64,000 nt of DNA from Streptomyces brasiliensis (GCF_014647875.1 NZ_BMQA01000025.1:50933-114932); one strand, 5' to 3'. Positions 1 to 9,047 are shown, counted from the stretch's first letter. Notes: generated by a model not told the origin, from the sequence alone. Made by a program: numbers and translations.

Positions 1-1
1 G

Positions 2-316
2 GGCCGGTTCAAGGACATGTACAAATCCGGCGGCGAGAACGTCTTCTGTGCCGAGGTCGAGCGAGTCATCGCCAGTCACCGCGACGTTCAGGACGCGGCG
101 GTCGTCGGGATGCCGCACGAGAAGTGGGGCGAGGTCGGGTACGCCGTGGTGGTCCCCGAAACGGGCCGCACGGTCGACGAGTCCGATCTGATCGCACACG
201 TGGCCTCACGCCTGGCCAAGTACAAGGTGCCGACGAAGGTCGTCGTCGTCGAGGACTTCCCGCGCAACGTCACCGGGAAGATCCAGAAGAACGTACTGCG
301 CGACCAGCTCAGCTGA
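2..316 (+). CDS. Acyl-CoA synthetase (AMP-binding), C-terminal end only
   Basis: The gene enters from outside the window; the frame is open from base 2 and about 104 residues are visible. The segment KSGGENV near the start and GKIQKN near the end are the hinge and catalytic-lysine motifs of the C-terminal domain of ANL acyl-CoA/AMP ligases. The family forms an acyl-adenylate and then a CoA thioester. It ends 74 bases before a FadH-like reductase gene, so it is probably the first visible gene of that operon and may activate the carboxylic substrate of the island. The substrate cannot be predicted from this end. Confidence 0.85.
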   Translation, partial: GRFKDMYKSGGENVFCAEVERVIASHRDVQDAAVVGMPHEKWGEVGYAVVVPETGRTVDESDLIAHVASRLAKYKVPTKVVVVEDFPRNVTGKIQKNVLRDQLS

Positions 317-390
317 CATCGCGTCGCACGGAGGCAATCCGAGCCGCAGAAACCACAGGACAGCAGGACCACGGCACGAAAGGAACGTAT

Positions 391-2442
391 GTGAGCGCCA
401 GGGATCTTCACGAGCAGGCCGAGCGGGCACTGGAACTGGTCTGGCAGCCGCTCACGATCAAGAACGTCACGCTCCGCAACCGCATTGTCCGGTCCGCGCA
501 CGGCACCGGCTTCGCCCGGGGCCTGGTGACGGACACACTGAAGGCCTATCAGCTCGAACGGGCCCGGGGTGGCGTCGCACTCGGGTTCGGTGAGGGCGGG
601 CAGGTCCACTGGAGCTCACCCGGCTTTTTGGACCTGACCACCGACGACGTCCTCGACGGGCTCGCCGACATGGCGGCGGCCGTGCAGGCCGAGGGCATGA
701 AACTGTTCCAGCAACTCATGCACGGCGGCCCGACGCTCTACGCCCACGACGGATCGGCACCCTGGGCGGCCTCGGCGGTGCCGGACCCGGTCCTCGGTCT
801 GGTGCCGCACCCGATGACCAAGAACATGATCGAGGAGGTCGTCGAAGGCTTCGCCGCCGCGGCGGGCCGGGTCCAACAGGCCGGACTGGACGGCGTCGAG
901 CTGCACGGCGGACACAGCTACCTCTTCAGTTCCTTCCTCTCTCCGGCCACCAACCGTCGCACCGACGAGTACGGCGGGTCGTTGGAGAACCGGTCGCGGA
1001 TTCTGTTCGAGGCTCTACGCGCTGTCCGGGACCGGGTCGGCCCGGACTTCGTCGTCGGTGTGCGGCTCTCTCCGGACGGTGCCGACAACATGACCACGGC
1101 CGACGACATCGGCCAGGTGGTGGAGCGGCTGGAGGCCGAGGGTCTGGTCGATTACCTCAATGTCTCCTACGGCAGCCACTACCGCCGGTCCAAGCTGATC
1201 GGTGTCACCCGGGAACCGCGGTGCTACATGGTCAAACAGGTCACCGGGGAGATCACCAAGCGAGCCGCGCTGCCCACCATGGTCACCGGCAGGATCCTCT
1301 CTCTGCACGATGCCGAGGAGATCCTGCGCAACGGAGAGGCCGACATGGTCTCGATGGTCCGCGCGCTCATCGCCGACCCGCACCTGGTCAAGAAGACCAG
1401 GGAGGGGCGTACCGCGGAGGTCCGGCCCTGCATCTCCTGCAACCAGGCGTGTGCCGGCGGCCTCACCAGCCGCGGCCTGATGGGATGCGTGGTCAACCCG
1501 GCCTGCGGCTACGAGAAGGACCGCGGTGACCATCTGCTTCGGATCAGCCCGCGTCGGCGTACCGTGCTGGTCATCGGCGGCGGTCCGGCGGGCCTCGAGG
1601 CAGCCCGCTCGTGCGCGTTGGCCGGGCACCGCGTCGTCCTGCACGAGCGTGCCGACCGGTTGGGCGGTCAGCTCACGCTGATAGAGAAGTCCCCGTCACG
1701 CTCCGATGTGGCCTCGCTGCTGCCCTATTACGAGGCGGAGATGGCCCGCCTCGGCGTCGAGGTCGTGCTGAACTCCCCGCTCGACTCCCGCGAGGCGGTC
1801 GACGCGGTCGGTGCCGACCGGGTCGTCGTCGCGACCGGAGCGACTCCGCGTCGCGACGGCTTCCAGGCATGGCGGCCGGGTGAGTCGCCGGCGGGTCTGG
1901 CGAGCATCGAGCTGCTGACCGGCTGGGACGTCCTGTCCGGCGCCGAGATCACCGGGCCGGTGCTGCTGGTCGACGAGCTCGGACACTACGAGGCCATCGA
2001 CGTTGCCGAGACTCTCGTCCGGGCGGGTCATCAGGTGCATCACGTGACCCGCTTCTCGAACCTCGCTGCCAACATCCCGGTCGCCTACGACTACGCCGCG
2101 GCACCACATGCGGAAGAGCTCTACAAGGGCGACTACGAGCTCTACACACGCACCCTCGTCCATGCCGTCGAGCCGGGCAGGGCCACCGTGGCCCCGCTGG
2201 CGGCCCCGAACCGGTTCCAGGTGCTGGATGTGAACACGTTCGTGTTCATGTCCGGTGCCGTGCCCGACCACGCACTGCACGCCGAGCTCGAGGACATCCC
2301 GGACCTCTACGTCATCGGTGACGCGCTCGGACCGCGCACGCTGGAGCCGGCGATCACCGAGGGTTCACTGGCCGCCGCCCGTTTCGAAGCGAACTGGCAG
2401 CGCGCGACATGGGTTCGTTACTCCGGCGGAAGCTCGGTCTGA
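391..2442 (+). CDS. FadH-like NADH:flavin oxidoreductase (2,4-dienoyl-CoA reductase family)
   Basis: The 683-residue protein has the three-part build of 2,4-dienoyl-CoA reductase and trimethylamine dehydrogenase: an old-yellow-enzyme TIM barrel (about residues 20-340), a 4Fe-4S segment near residue 345 with spacing C-x2-C-x3-C and a fourth Cys about 14 residues later, then an FAD/NAD domain opening with GGGPAG near residue 396. The family uses NAD(P)H, FAD, Fe-S and FMN to reduce enoyl or dienoyl thioesters or other activated alkenes. I chose the GTG at 391 because AAAGGA lies just upstream and the barrel begins soon after; the frame is open further upstream but has no family similarity there. 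It is the first of two tandem paralogs. Confidence 0.9.
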   Translation: MSARDLHEQAERALELVWQPLTIKNVTLRNRIVRSAHGTGFARGLVTDTLKAYQLERARGGVALGFGEGGQVHWSSPGFLDLTTDDVLDGLADMAAAVQAEGMKLFQQLMHGGPTLYAHDGSAPWAASAVPDPVLGLVPHPMTKNMIEEVVEGFAAAAGRVQQAGLDGVELHGGHSYLFSSFLSPATNRRTDEYGGSLENRSRILFEALRAVRDRVGPDFVVGVRLSPDGADNMTTADDIGQVVERLEAEGLVDYLNVSYGSHYRRSKLIGVTREPRCYMVKQVTGEITKRAALPTMVTGRILSLHDAEEILRNGEADMVSMVRALIADPHLVKKTREGRTAEVRPCISCNQACAGGLTSRGLMGCVVNPACGYEKDRGDHLLRISPRRRTVLVIGGGPAGLEAARSCALAGHRVVLHERADRLGGQLTLIEKSPSRSDVASLLPYYEAEMARLGVEVVLNSPLDSREAVDAVGADRVVVATGATPRRDGFQAWRPGESPAGLASIELLTGWDVLSGAEITGPVLLVDELGHYEAIDVAETLVRAGHQVHHVTRFSNLAANIPVAYDYAAAPHAEELYKGDYELYTRTLVHAVEPGRATVAPLAAPNRFQVLDVNTFVFMSGAVPDHALHAELEDIPDLYVIGDALGPRTLEPAITEGSLAAARFEANWQRATWVRYSGGSSV

Positions 2443-2454
2443 GGAAGGGGTGTC

Positions 2455-4461
2455 ATGGATCTCGAGCACGTGCTCTCACCGCTCCGAGTGGGGTCGCTGA
2501 CGATCCGTAACCGCATCGCGACGACGGCCCACATGACGGGGTACGCCGAGAACGGCCTGGTTTCCGACATCCTCGTCGAGTACCTGACCGCCCGGGCGCG
2601 CGGGGGCGTCGGCCTGCTGATCACCGAGGCCGGCTCCGTCCACCCGACGTACCGACCCGCGTCGTACCAGCTCTACCGTGACGACGTCGGGCCCGGCCTG
2701 GCCCGGCTTGCTGCCGCCGTCCATGCGGAGGGCGCGGTGCTGTTCGGTCAGGCCAACCACGGCGGGGCGGCCTCGCCACCGCTGCCCGACGGCCGCCCGG
2801 CGTATTCCGCGTCCGACAACGACGGCCTCAACGGGGCGCCGGCCCGGGCGATGACGCATGCCGAGATCGCGGAGATCCAGGACGCTTTCGTGCACGCCGC
2901 ACAAGTGATGTCGGACGCCGGGCTGGACGGCTGCGAGGTGCACGGCGCCCACCACTACCTTGTCAACCACTTCCTCTCGTCGCTCTACAACCGGCGCGAG
3001 GACGAGTACGGCGGAAGCTTCGACAACCGGTTGCGGTTCGCCGCCGAGATCCTCGAGCGGATGCGGGCCGAGACCCGGCCGGGTTTCGTCCTGGGCGTGC
3101 GGCTCAGCGCGGACATCGGCCCGGGCGGCATCGACTCCGAGGTGATGCTCGCGATCGGGCAGGCGCTGCAGGAGCGCGGCCTCGTCGACTACGTCGGATT
3201 CTCGCTCGGCGGCCGGACCCCCGAGGCGTTTCCGCTGATGACCGGCGGGATGGAGCGGCCGGCCGGCTACGAACTGCCGTGGAACGAACTGCCTTCGCGC
3301 GGCCTTTCGCTGCCCACCCTGGTCACCGGGCGCTATCGCACGCTGGAGCAGGCCGACGAGGCCATCGCCTCGGGCGCCGCGGACCTGATCGGCATGACAC
3401 GGGCCCATATAGCCGACCCGGATCTGGTCCGCAAGACGACGTCCGGGCAGGCCGCGCGGGTGCGGCCCTGCATCGGCTGCAACGAGTGCCAGCGCTCGAT
3501 CATCACCGAGGGCGCGATCCGGTGCGCCGTCAACCCGGCGCTCCCGGGCGCCGGAACCACGGGCGACCTGCCGTTCCCCATCCGGCGGGCCCGTCGGGTC
3601 ACCGTCGTCGGCGGCGGCCCGGCCGGTCTCGAGGCCGCCCGGGCCGCGGCGCTGGCCGGGCACACCGTGACGCTGTTCGAGGAGACCGACGAGCTCGGCG
3701 GAGTGGCCCGCCGCGCCGCGCGGGTGATGCCGAACGCTGCCGGCATGCTCGACGCGATCGCCTGGTCCGAGCGCGAGGTGCGCGGCGCGGGCGTCGACGT
3801 ACGGCTGGGTGTGGGCGCGACGGTCGACGCCGTCCTCGCCACCTCGCCCGACCTGGTCATCGCGGCCACCGGATCGGTGCCGAAGCCGGGCGCCCGCCAA
3901 ACGGCGCGGCCCGGTGCGGCTGTTGCGGGCGCGCACCTGCCGCACGTGATGCACTCGCGGGAGGTTCTCGGACTGACCACCGTCCCGGCGGCCGCGGTCG
4001 TGGTCGACGAGATCGGTGAGTACGAGGCCCTCGGGGTGAGCGAGATGCTCGTCGAAAGAGGGGCGCAGGTCACCTTCGTGACGCCGTTCGCGTCGGTCGG
4101 ACTGCGGGCGGACGCGACCGGACGCCCCTCGACCGCGCTCGGCCGGCTCCGCGCCCACGGCCGGTTCACGGCGCTGCCGCTGTCGATGGTCGTGGCGATC
4201 AACGGGACCGCCGTCGACGTCGAAGACCTCCTCGGCCACACGGTGTCCACGCACGAGGCGGGCCTGGTGGTGATGGTGACCCGCACGGCGCCGTCGCGGC
4301 CCTCGTGGACGGCACGGTTGGGGGTCCCGGTGGAATACGTCGGCGACGCGGTTCTCCCGCGGTCCTACCGGACCGCGGTGCTGGAGGGATACGTGGCGGC
4401 GACGCGGATCGAGGAGCTCTGCGGCACGGAGCAGGGAGCGACATCGGAGGCAAGGGCATGA
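2455..4461 (+). CDS. FadH-like NADH:flavin oxidoreductase, second copy
   Basis: This 668-residue paralog of the upstream gene follows after 12 bases with a GAGGAAGGGG ribosome site. It has the OYE barrel, a Cys cluster near residue 337 with spacing C-x2-C-x2-C and a fourth Cys further on, and an FAD/NAD domain beginning with GGGPAG near residue 386. The Cys spacing differs by one residue from its neighbour. It probably reduces an unsaturated CoA thioester or cyclic enone of the pathway. The stop overlaps the next start as ATGA, which implies coupling to the lyase gene. Two tandem but diverged copies suggest different substrates or stereochemistry, which is inference. Confidence 0.9.
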   Translation: MDLEHVLSPLRVGSLTIRNRIATTAHMTGYAENGLVSDILVEYLTARARGGVGLLITEAGSVHPTYRPASYQLYRDDVGPGLARLAAAVHAEGAVLFGQANHGGAASPPLPDGRPAYSASDNDGLNGAPARAMTHAEIAEIQDAFVHAAQVMSDAGLDGCEVHGAHHYLVNHFLSSLYNRREDEYGGSFDNRLRFAAEILERMRAETRPGFVLGVRLSADIGPGGIDSEVMLAIGQALQERGLVDYVGFSLGGRTPEAFPLMTGGMERPAGYELPWNELPSRGLSLPTLVTGRYRTLEQADEAIASGAADLIGMTRAHIADPDLVRKTTSGQAARVRPCIGCNECQRSIITEGAIRCAVNPALPGAGTTGDLPFPIRRARRVTVVGGGPAGLEAARAAALAGHTVTLFEETDELGGVARRAARVMPNAAGMLDAIAWSEREVRGAGVDVRLGVGATVDAVLATSPDLVIAATGSVPKPGARQTARPGAAVAGAHLPHVMHSREVLGLTTVPAAAVVVDEIGEYEALGVSEMLVERGAQVTFVTPFASVGLRADATGRPSTALGRLRAHGRFTALPLSMVVAINGTAVDVEDLLGHTVSTHEAGLVVMVTRTAPSRPSWTARLGVPVEYVGDAVLPRSYRTAVLEGYVAATRIEELCGTEQGATSEARA

Positions 4462-5381
4462 CGGAGCCTTTGGGCATGGCCGAATCGGTGCAGGTGGTCG
4501 AGGTCGGCCCCCGCGACGGCCTGCAGAACGAGGCGACGATCCTCGCCGCCGAGGACAAGGTCCGGTTCATCGAGCTGGCGATCGCGGCCGGTGTCCGCCG
4601 GGTGGAGGCGGTCTCCTTCGTCCGTCCGGATGCCGTGCCGCAGATGGCCGACGCCGAGAAGGTGATGGCCCAGGTCTCCCGGCGCGACGACGTGTCCTAC
4701 ATCGGGCTGGTGCTCAACAGACGCGGCTTCCAGCGGGCGCTGGACTCCGGTGTCGACGAGATCAACCTGGTGCTCGCCGCCAGTAACTCCTTCAACCTCC
4801 GCAATCAGAAAGCCACCACCGACTCCCTCGTCGCGATGGTCGAGGAAGTGCTCGATCTCGCCTCGTCCGCCGGAATGCCGGCGTCGGTGACGATCGCGAC
4901 CGCGTTCGGCTGCCCCTTCGAGGGCGAGGTGCCGCCCGACGTGGTCGCCGGCCTCGTGGCGCGGGCGTCGGCCGCCGGCGCCCGCGAGATCGCGCTGGCC
5001 GACACCATCGGGGTCGGCGTGCCGCGCCAAGTGCGTGAGCTCTTCGACATCGCCCGAGGACTGACCGACGCGCCCCTTCGGGCGCACTTCCACAACACCC
5101 GCAACACGGGCTACGCCAACGCCGTGACGGCCCTCGACATCGGAGTGGACATCCTCGACTCGAGCATCGGCGGCATCGGCGGCTGCCCGTTCGCGCCCCG
5201 GGCGACGGGCAACATCGCCACCGAGGACCTCGTCTACACCCTGGACCGCTCGGGCTACGCCAGCGGGCTGTCCGTCCCCGCGCTCGTCACCGCCGCCGAG
5301 TTCGTCGGCAAGAAGCTCGGCAAGGAGGTCCCCTCGATGGTATCGAAAGCGGGCGGCTTCCCGCGGGGGGCGGCATCATGA
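4458..5381 (+). CDS. Hydroxymethylglutaryl-CoA lyase-like protein
   Basis: The 307-residue protein is a DRE-TIM aldolase of the HMG-CoA lyase family. The N-terminal EVGPRDGLQNE holds the metal and catalytic arginine residues. The segment GGCPFAPRATGN near residue 240 holds the catalytic Cys of the flexible loop; the usual Gly after AP is Arg here. The family cleaves 3-hydroxy-3-methyl-acyl-CoA, for example HMG-CoA to acetyl-CoA and acetoacetate. Placement after two enoyl reductases suggests cleavage of a tertiary 3-hydroxyacyl-CoA from a methyl-branched substrate. Start and stop overlap both neighbours as ATGA, so it is translated as part of the operon. Confidence 0.88.
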   Translation: MTEPLGMAESVQVVEVGPRDGLQNEATILAAEDKVRFIELAIAAGVRRVEAVSFVRPDAVPQMADAEKVMAQVSRRDDVSYIGLVLNRRGFQRALDSGVDEINLVLAASNSFNLRNQKATTDSLVAMVEEVLDLASSAGMPASVTIATAFGCPFEGEVPPDVVAGLVARASAAGAREIALADTIGVGVPRQVRELFDIARGLTDAPLRAHFHNTRNTGYANAVTALDIGVDILDSSIGGIGGCPFAPRATGNIATEDLVYTLDRSGYASGLSVPALVTAAEFVGKKLGKEVPSMVSKAGGFPRGAAS

Positions 5382-5794
5382 CGTCCCCGCGCCCGGAGGT
5401 TCCGGCGAGCCACCTCGATCTGACAAGAGCCATGACCGCCACCCTGTCCACGATCGGTGTGGACGGGCTCCCGCAGGTCACGGCTGTCGCATTCCATTAC
5501 GACGAGGCCGACGGCGTCTTCCGCATCTCGCTCAACGACTCCCGGCAGAAGGCCCGCAACCTGCGGCGGACCCCGCTGGCCACACTCTTCATCATCGATC
5601 CCGAGAACAGGTTCCGGACCCTCGAGGTCCGCGCCGGCGTCGAGGTCGAACCCGACGCCGACTTCTCGTTCGCGGCCGAGGCAGGCGCGAAGTACGGCCA
5701 CGACTTCCACGACCACGACCTGCCGGGTCAGACCCGCAGCAAGGTCACCTTCCATCCGCGGCGGATCGTCGCGACGGACGTGACGCCGCACTGA
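5378..5794 (+). CDS. PPOX-class F420/flavin-dependent oxidoreductase
   Basis: The 138-residue protein has the split-barrel fold of the pyridoxamine-5'-phosphate-oxidase-like family: a strand pair reading through VDGLPQVTAVAF, then a cofactor-binding SLNDSRQKARNL stretch. Actinobacterial members of this size often use F420H2 or FMN to reduce small enones or other activated alkenes. It overlaps the preceding gene by ATGA and closes the operon that begins with the acyl-CoA synthetase. The cofactor cannot be decided by eye. Confidence 0.8.
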   Translation: MTSPRPEVPASHLDLTRAMTATLSTIGVDGLPQVTAVAFHYDEADGVFRISLNDSRQKARNLRRTPLATLFIIDPENRFRTLEVRAGVEVEPDADFSFAAEAGAKYGHDFHDHDLPGQTRSKVTFHPRRIVATDVTPH

Positions 5795-5813
5795 GGCCCG
5801 GTCAGGGCCTCAG
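5791..5813. terminator. Bidirectional terminator between convergent genes
   Basis: A perfect 9-bp stem (CTGAGGCCC / GGGCCTCAG) with a 5-base loop includes the stop codons of both the plus-strand F420 gene and the minus-strand epimerase gene. The dual placement suggests it ends transcription in both directions. There is no T-run, as is usual in high-GC actinobacteria. Confidence 0.7.
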
Positions 5814-6931
5814 CGCCCCCGGGCGTCTGCCTGGAGTGACGGCACCCTGGGGTGCGGCATCGCATGCGCCATCTCGACGGCGGTGTCCGGCGCGTGCCGG
5901 CGGACGTAGGCGCGGGCGTGGTCCCATGCGGCCAGCAGTCGGTTCTCCATGGCGTAGTCGAATCGCGCGTTGTACGTCGGGTAGTTCTCGGCGGTGACGG
6001 GGTGCTCGGTAAGCCAGGCGACGGTCTCGGCGAGAGCGTCGGCGGCCGTGACGACCTCGCGGTAGCCGAGCAGCCGTTTGGCACGCGAGGCGTCGACGAG
6101 GACGTGCGGGCGGGCCGTGGGGGAGAGCAGTTCGCCCATGGCGGAGGGGGCGAGTTCGGACGGGATGCCGACGAACTCCATGTCCGCGCCGAGCAGCATG
6201 GCCACGTTCTCGGCCCACTGGCGGGTGGTCTGCTGGTCGTCGTCGGCGACGTTGAACGCCTCGCCCGCGGCGGCCGGGTTGCCGACCGCGCACAACAGCA
6301 CCTCGGCGGCGTTGCGGGCGGCGCAACGGGTCACGATCCACAGGCCTGCATCGGGGAGGATCATCCGGTGCCGCCCGTCCGCGATCCGCTTCATGACGGC
6401 CCACTCCCACGGCACGATGTTGCGAGGGCCGTAGATCTGGGAGTAGCGGACCATGGTGGCGGCATAAGCCCCCTCCGCGCCGAGGCGGAACACCTCCCGC
6501 TCGGCTGCCACCATCTTCGCTGCGAAGGGAGCGACCGGCTCGCAGGCGTCGGCGAGCGTGCTGTCCTCGCGTGCGAGCAGTCGCATGCCGTAGGGCTTGG
6601 TGCCGGCCGGGTCGAAGAACCCCCGGTAGACCGGGACGCCGCCGACCCCGATGAACTGCCCGCACTTGCCGGCGAAGGCCTGAGAGACGGTCCTGAGCCG
6701 TCCGTACGTCGCCAGAACGACGTCCCAGGTACGGGTGGCGATGGCGTCGTCGAGGGTCTCGGGGAAATGCGGGTCCGCGTGGATGTGGCGGACGTCGGGC
6801 AGTCCCGGCGATTCGTGGACGCCGCGGTGGAGGATCTCCACGTCGTACCCGCGCTCCAGCAGTCCGGTGAGAAGGTGCGGCCCGGTCGGGCCGGTGCCGC
6901 CGACGACGAGTGCGGTACGGGAGGACTTCAT
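5810..6931 (-). CDS. NAD-dependent epimerase/reductase-like protein (SDR, extended)
   Basis: The 373-residue protein has an N-terminal Rossmann motif GGTGPTGPH and the rest of an extended SDR or NmrA-like fold. A paralog of nearly the same length lies at 24526-25644, sharing segments such as GGVPVYRGF and IYGPRNIVPWEWAV. The reaction is unknown; extended SDRs usually act on bulky hydroxy or keto substrates with NAD(P). I prefer the ATG at 6931 (MKSS), but an ATG at 6937 is in frame. No ribosome site is visible and the putative operator abuts the start, so the transcript may be leaderless. It is transcribed divergently from the racemase gene. Confidence 0.8.
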   Translation of the reverse strand: MKSSRTALVVGGTGPTGPHLLTGLLERGYDVEILHRGVHESPGLPDVRHIHADPHFPETLDDAIATRTWDVVLATYGRLRTVSQAFAGKCGQFIGVGGVPVYRGFFDPAGTKPYGMRLLAREDSTLADACEPVAPFAAKMVAAEREVFRLGAEGAYAATMVRYSQIYGPRNIVPWEWAVMKRIADGRHRMILPDAGLWIVTRCAARNAAEVLLCAVGNPAAAGEAFNVADDDQQTTRQWAENVAMLLGADMEFVGIPSELAPSAMGELLSPTARPHVLVDASRAKRLLGYREVVTAADALAETVAWLTEHPVTAENYPTYNARFDYAMENRLLAAWDHARAYVRRHAPDTAVEMAHAMPHPRVPSLQADARGR

Positions 6932-6950
6932 AACCATACGGTAATTGGTT
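6932..6950. promoter_or_regulatory. Putative island operator, site 1
   Basis: AACCATACGGTAATTGGTT is a 19-bp imperfect palindrome (AACCA / TGGTT arms) in the divergent gap between the epimerase gene and the racemase gene. It touches the epimerase start codon. It belongs to the motif family repeated through the island. Confidence 0.55.
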
Positions 6951-7003
6951 TACGCTGTCGGCGCCACTGGTGCCGTGCGCCGGTGCGGATCACAGGAGGA
7001 GAC

Positions 7004-8182
7004 ATGTCAGGACCGCTGAGCGGGCTGTCGATCGTGGAGCTCGGCGGCCTGGGCCCGAGTGCCTTTGCGACCATGCTGATGGCCGACCTCGGCGCGGACG
7101 TGATCCGGATCGACCGGGCGCGGGCCGCACACGGCGGTGTCGAGGCCGCGGCCGAGCCGAGGTTCGACCTGCTCAACCGCGGCAAGCGGTCCCTGGCTCT
7201 GGACCTCAAGCGGTCCGAGGCCGTGGAGATTGTGCTCTCGCTCGTCGAGCGGGCGGATGCCGTGACCGAGCCGTTCCGGCCGGGCGTCGCCGAACGGCTC
7301 GGGCTGGGCCCCGACATCTGCCTGGCCCGCAACCCGAAACTCGTCTACGCCCGGATGACCGGCTGGGGTCAGGAGGGCCCGTTGTCCGCGACCGCCGGCC
7401 ACGACATCAACTACATCGCCCTCACCGGCGCCCTGCACGGCATCGGCCGAGCCGATGGACCACCGCAGATCCCGGTCAACTACCTGGGCGACTTCGGCGG
7501 AGGCGCGACCTATCTCGTCATCGGCCTGCTCGCCGCACTGCGGGAGGCCGCGAGCACCGGCACGGGCCAGGTCGTCGACGCGGCCATCGTCGACGGTGTC
7601 TCCCATCTGCTCTCCAGCACTCTTGCGATGTACGCCGGCGGCATGTGGCAGGACCGGCGCGGCGTGAACGTCCTCGACGGCGGCGCCCCCTTCTACTCCG
7701 TCTACGAGTGCGCCGACGGCGGGTGCGTCGCGGTGGGTGCCGGCGAGGCGAAGTTCTACGCCGAGCTGCTCCGCCGGCTCGGGCTCGACGACGACCCGCG
7801 TCACCAGCTCGACGAGTCCCGCTGGCCGGACCTGCGCCGACGGATGGCCGCGGTCTTCGCCACCCGGACCCGCGGTGAGTGGGCGGCGGAGTTCGAGCAG
7901 ACGGACTGCTGCGTGACTCCGGTGCTCGGCCTGGTCGAGGCCGCCGACCATCCGCACATACGGTTCCGGCGGTCGCTGGGGGTGCGCGACGGCGTCCTCC
8001 AGGCCGGTACGGCACCCCGGTTCTCGGGTTCGGCCCCCGGCGTTCCGACGCCGCCGCCCTTGCCGGGACAGCACAGCCGCGACATCCTCGCCGCCCTCGG
8101 ACTCGACGCCGACCGGCTCGTCGAGACGGGTGTGGTGACCGCGAGCCCCGTACCACAGGATCCGAAGGAGAAGCAGCGATGA
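7004..8182 (+). CDS. Alpha-methylacyl-CoA racemase-like class III CoA-transferase family protein
   Basis: The 392-residue protein belongs to the CaiB/BaiF fold, and its active-site segments are those of alpha-methylacyl-CoA racemase: GHDINYI near residue 131 (catalytic His) and GDFGGG near residue 161 (catalytic Asp). The family inverts the 2-methyl centre of 2-methylacyl-CoA esters so that beta-oxidation can proceed, as with steroid side chains or pristanate. The start at 7004 follows CAGGAGGAG. The gene overlaps the downstream ferredoxin gene by ATGA. It implies that the pathway meets an alpha-methyl branched acyl-CoA, in keeping with the HMG-CoA-lyase-like gene. CoA-transferase activity is the less likely alternative. 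Confidence 0.85.
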   Translation: MSGPLSGLSIVELGGLGPSAFATMLMADLGADVIRIDRARAAHGGVEAAAEPRFDLLNRGKRSLALDLKRSEAVEIVLSLVERADAVTEPFRPGVAERLGLGPDICLARNPKLVYARMTGWGQEGPLSATAGHDINYIALTGALHGIGRADGPPQIPVNYLGDFGGGATYLVIGLLAALREAASTGTGQVVDAAIVDGVSHLLSSTLAMYAGGMWQDRRGVNVLDGGAPFYSVYECADGGCVAVGAGEAKFYAELLRRLGLDDDPRHQLDESRWPDLRRRMAAVFATRTRGEWAAEFEQTDCCVTPVLGLVEAADHPHIRFRRSLGVRDGVLQAGTAPRFSGSAPGVPTPPPLPGQHSRDILAALGLDADRLVETGVVTASPVPQDPKEKQR

Positions 8183-8373
8183 CCAAGGCAGTGATCGACA
8201 CCGACAAGTGCGTGGGCCACGGCCAGTGCGCGATGATGGCCCCTGACGTGTTCGACCTCGATGCCGACGGCTACGCCCGCGTGATCGCCGCCGACATCAC
8301 CGGCGACCTGCGCCGCGACACCGAGACCGCGGCCATGGCCTGCCCCGAGCAGGCCATCGGCATCGAGGACTGA
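8179..8373 (+). CDS. 3Fe-4S-type ferredoxin
   Basis: The 64-residue protein has the pattern C-V-G-H-G-Q-C near residue 11 and a later CPEQAI, giving three cysteines with His where a 4Fe-4S ferredoxin has the second Cys. Such one-cluster ferredoxins carry electrons to actinobacterial P450s. No P450 is adjacent; the nearest in the island starts at 38681 and lacks its own ferredoxin, so the two may work together (inference). It is translationally coupled to the racemase gene by an ATGA overlap. Confidence 0.9.
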   Translation: MTKAVIDTDKCVGHGQCAMMAPDVFDLDADGYARVIAADITGDLRRDTETAAMACPEQAIGIED

Positions 8374-8374
8374 G

Positions 8375-8908
8375 GTGGGTGGCCCTATCCTTCTGGACGT
8401 GAACTCCCGTCACACGCAGGCGCAGCCGAGCTTTCGCGACATCCTCCATGCCCGGCTCGTCGAGCAGGGCACCGTGCCACCCGATGTCGCCGACCGCACC
8501 GACCTGGTCTTCAATCTGACCAAGTTCTGGAACCGACTCGGCCAGGACGCCGAGTCGGTTCACCGTCGACTGGGCTGGAGCTGGGCCGGGTTCCGCTTGA
8601 TGAACCTGCTGTGGGTTGCCGGTCCCCTGGAGGCCCGGCACCTCACGCGGCTTTCGGGAGCCTCGCGCGCCGCCACCTCGGCCGTTCTCAACACTCTGGA
8701 GCGCGACGGCCTGATCAGCCGTGACCGAAGCGAGAGCGACCGCCGCCAGGTGCTGGTCTCGCTCACGGAGGAGGGCAGCTCCAGGCTCATGGAAGGCCTG
8801 CGCGCCCAGGCCGAGCGCGACCGCGCCTGGTTCGCCGTTCTTACCCCTGAGGAGCAGCAGCAGCTCGGCCGGCTCCTGATGCGGCTCGCCGACCAGCGCA
8901 CGCCGTGA
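8375..8908 (+). CDS. MarR-family transcriptional regulator
   Basis: The protein has up to 177 residues and the winged-helix build of MarR proteins: a recognition segment around SRAATSAVLNTLERDGLISR, then the wing DRSESDRRQVLVSLTEEG, and helical ends for dimerisation. The GTG at 8375 begins one base after the ferredoxin stop; an in-frame GTG at 8399 would give 169 residues. It is the only transcription factor gene in the window and sits just upstream of one copy of the repeated 19-bp palindrome, so it is the prime candidate for the island's regulator, probably responding to an acyl-CoA or aromatic-like ligand. That link is inference. Confidence 0.88.
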   Translation: MGGPILLDVNSRHTQAQPSFRDILHARLVEQGTVPPDVADRTDLVFNLTKFWNRLGQDAESVHRRLGWSWAGFRLMNLLWVAGPLEARHLTRLSGASRAATSAVLNTLERDGLISRDRSESDRRQVLVSLTEEGSSRLMEGLRAQAERDRAWFAVLTPEEQQQLGRLLMRLADQRTP

Positions 8909-8937
8909 CGTCGGCGGTATGAGCTTCCGCAAGCAAT

Positions 8938-8956
8938 AACCAATCAATGCTTGTTT
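8938..8956. promoter_or_regulatory. Putative island operator, site 2
   Basis: AACCAATCAATGCTTGTTT lies between the MarR gene and the fused E1 gene. Its arms AACCAATCA and TGCTTGTTT match in seven of nine positions when one is reversed. It is placed to control the E1-reductase unit that starts at 9048. Confidence 0.6.
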
Positions 8957-9047
8957 AAGTCCCCCTCCTGTGCGACAGTGAGCCCGGTCGCGATTGCGGT
9001 CCGTGACGGACGCCGCGACTCGATCCCCCGCGAGGACAGGGAGCACG

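Noticed and set aside
2476..4254. Open minus-strand frame of 592 codons
   Set aside because: It is antisense to the second FadH-like gene, with Arg/Gly/His-rich, low-complexity translation and no motif.
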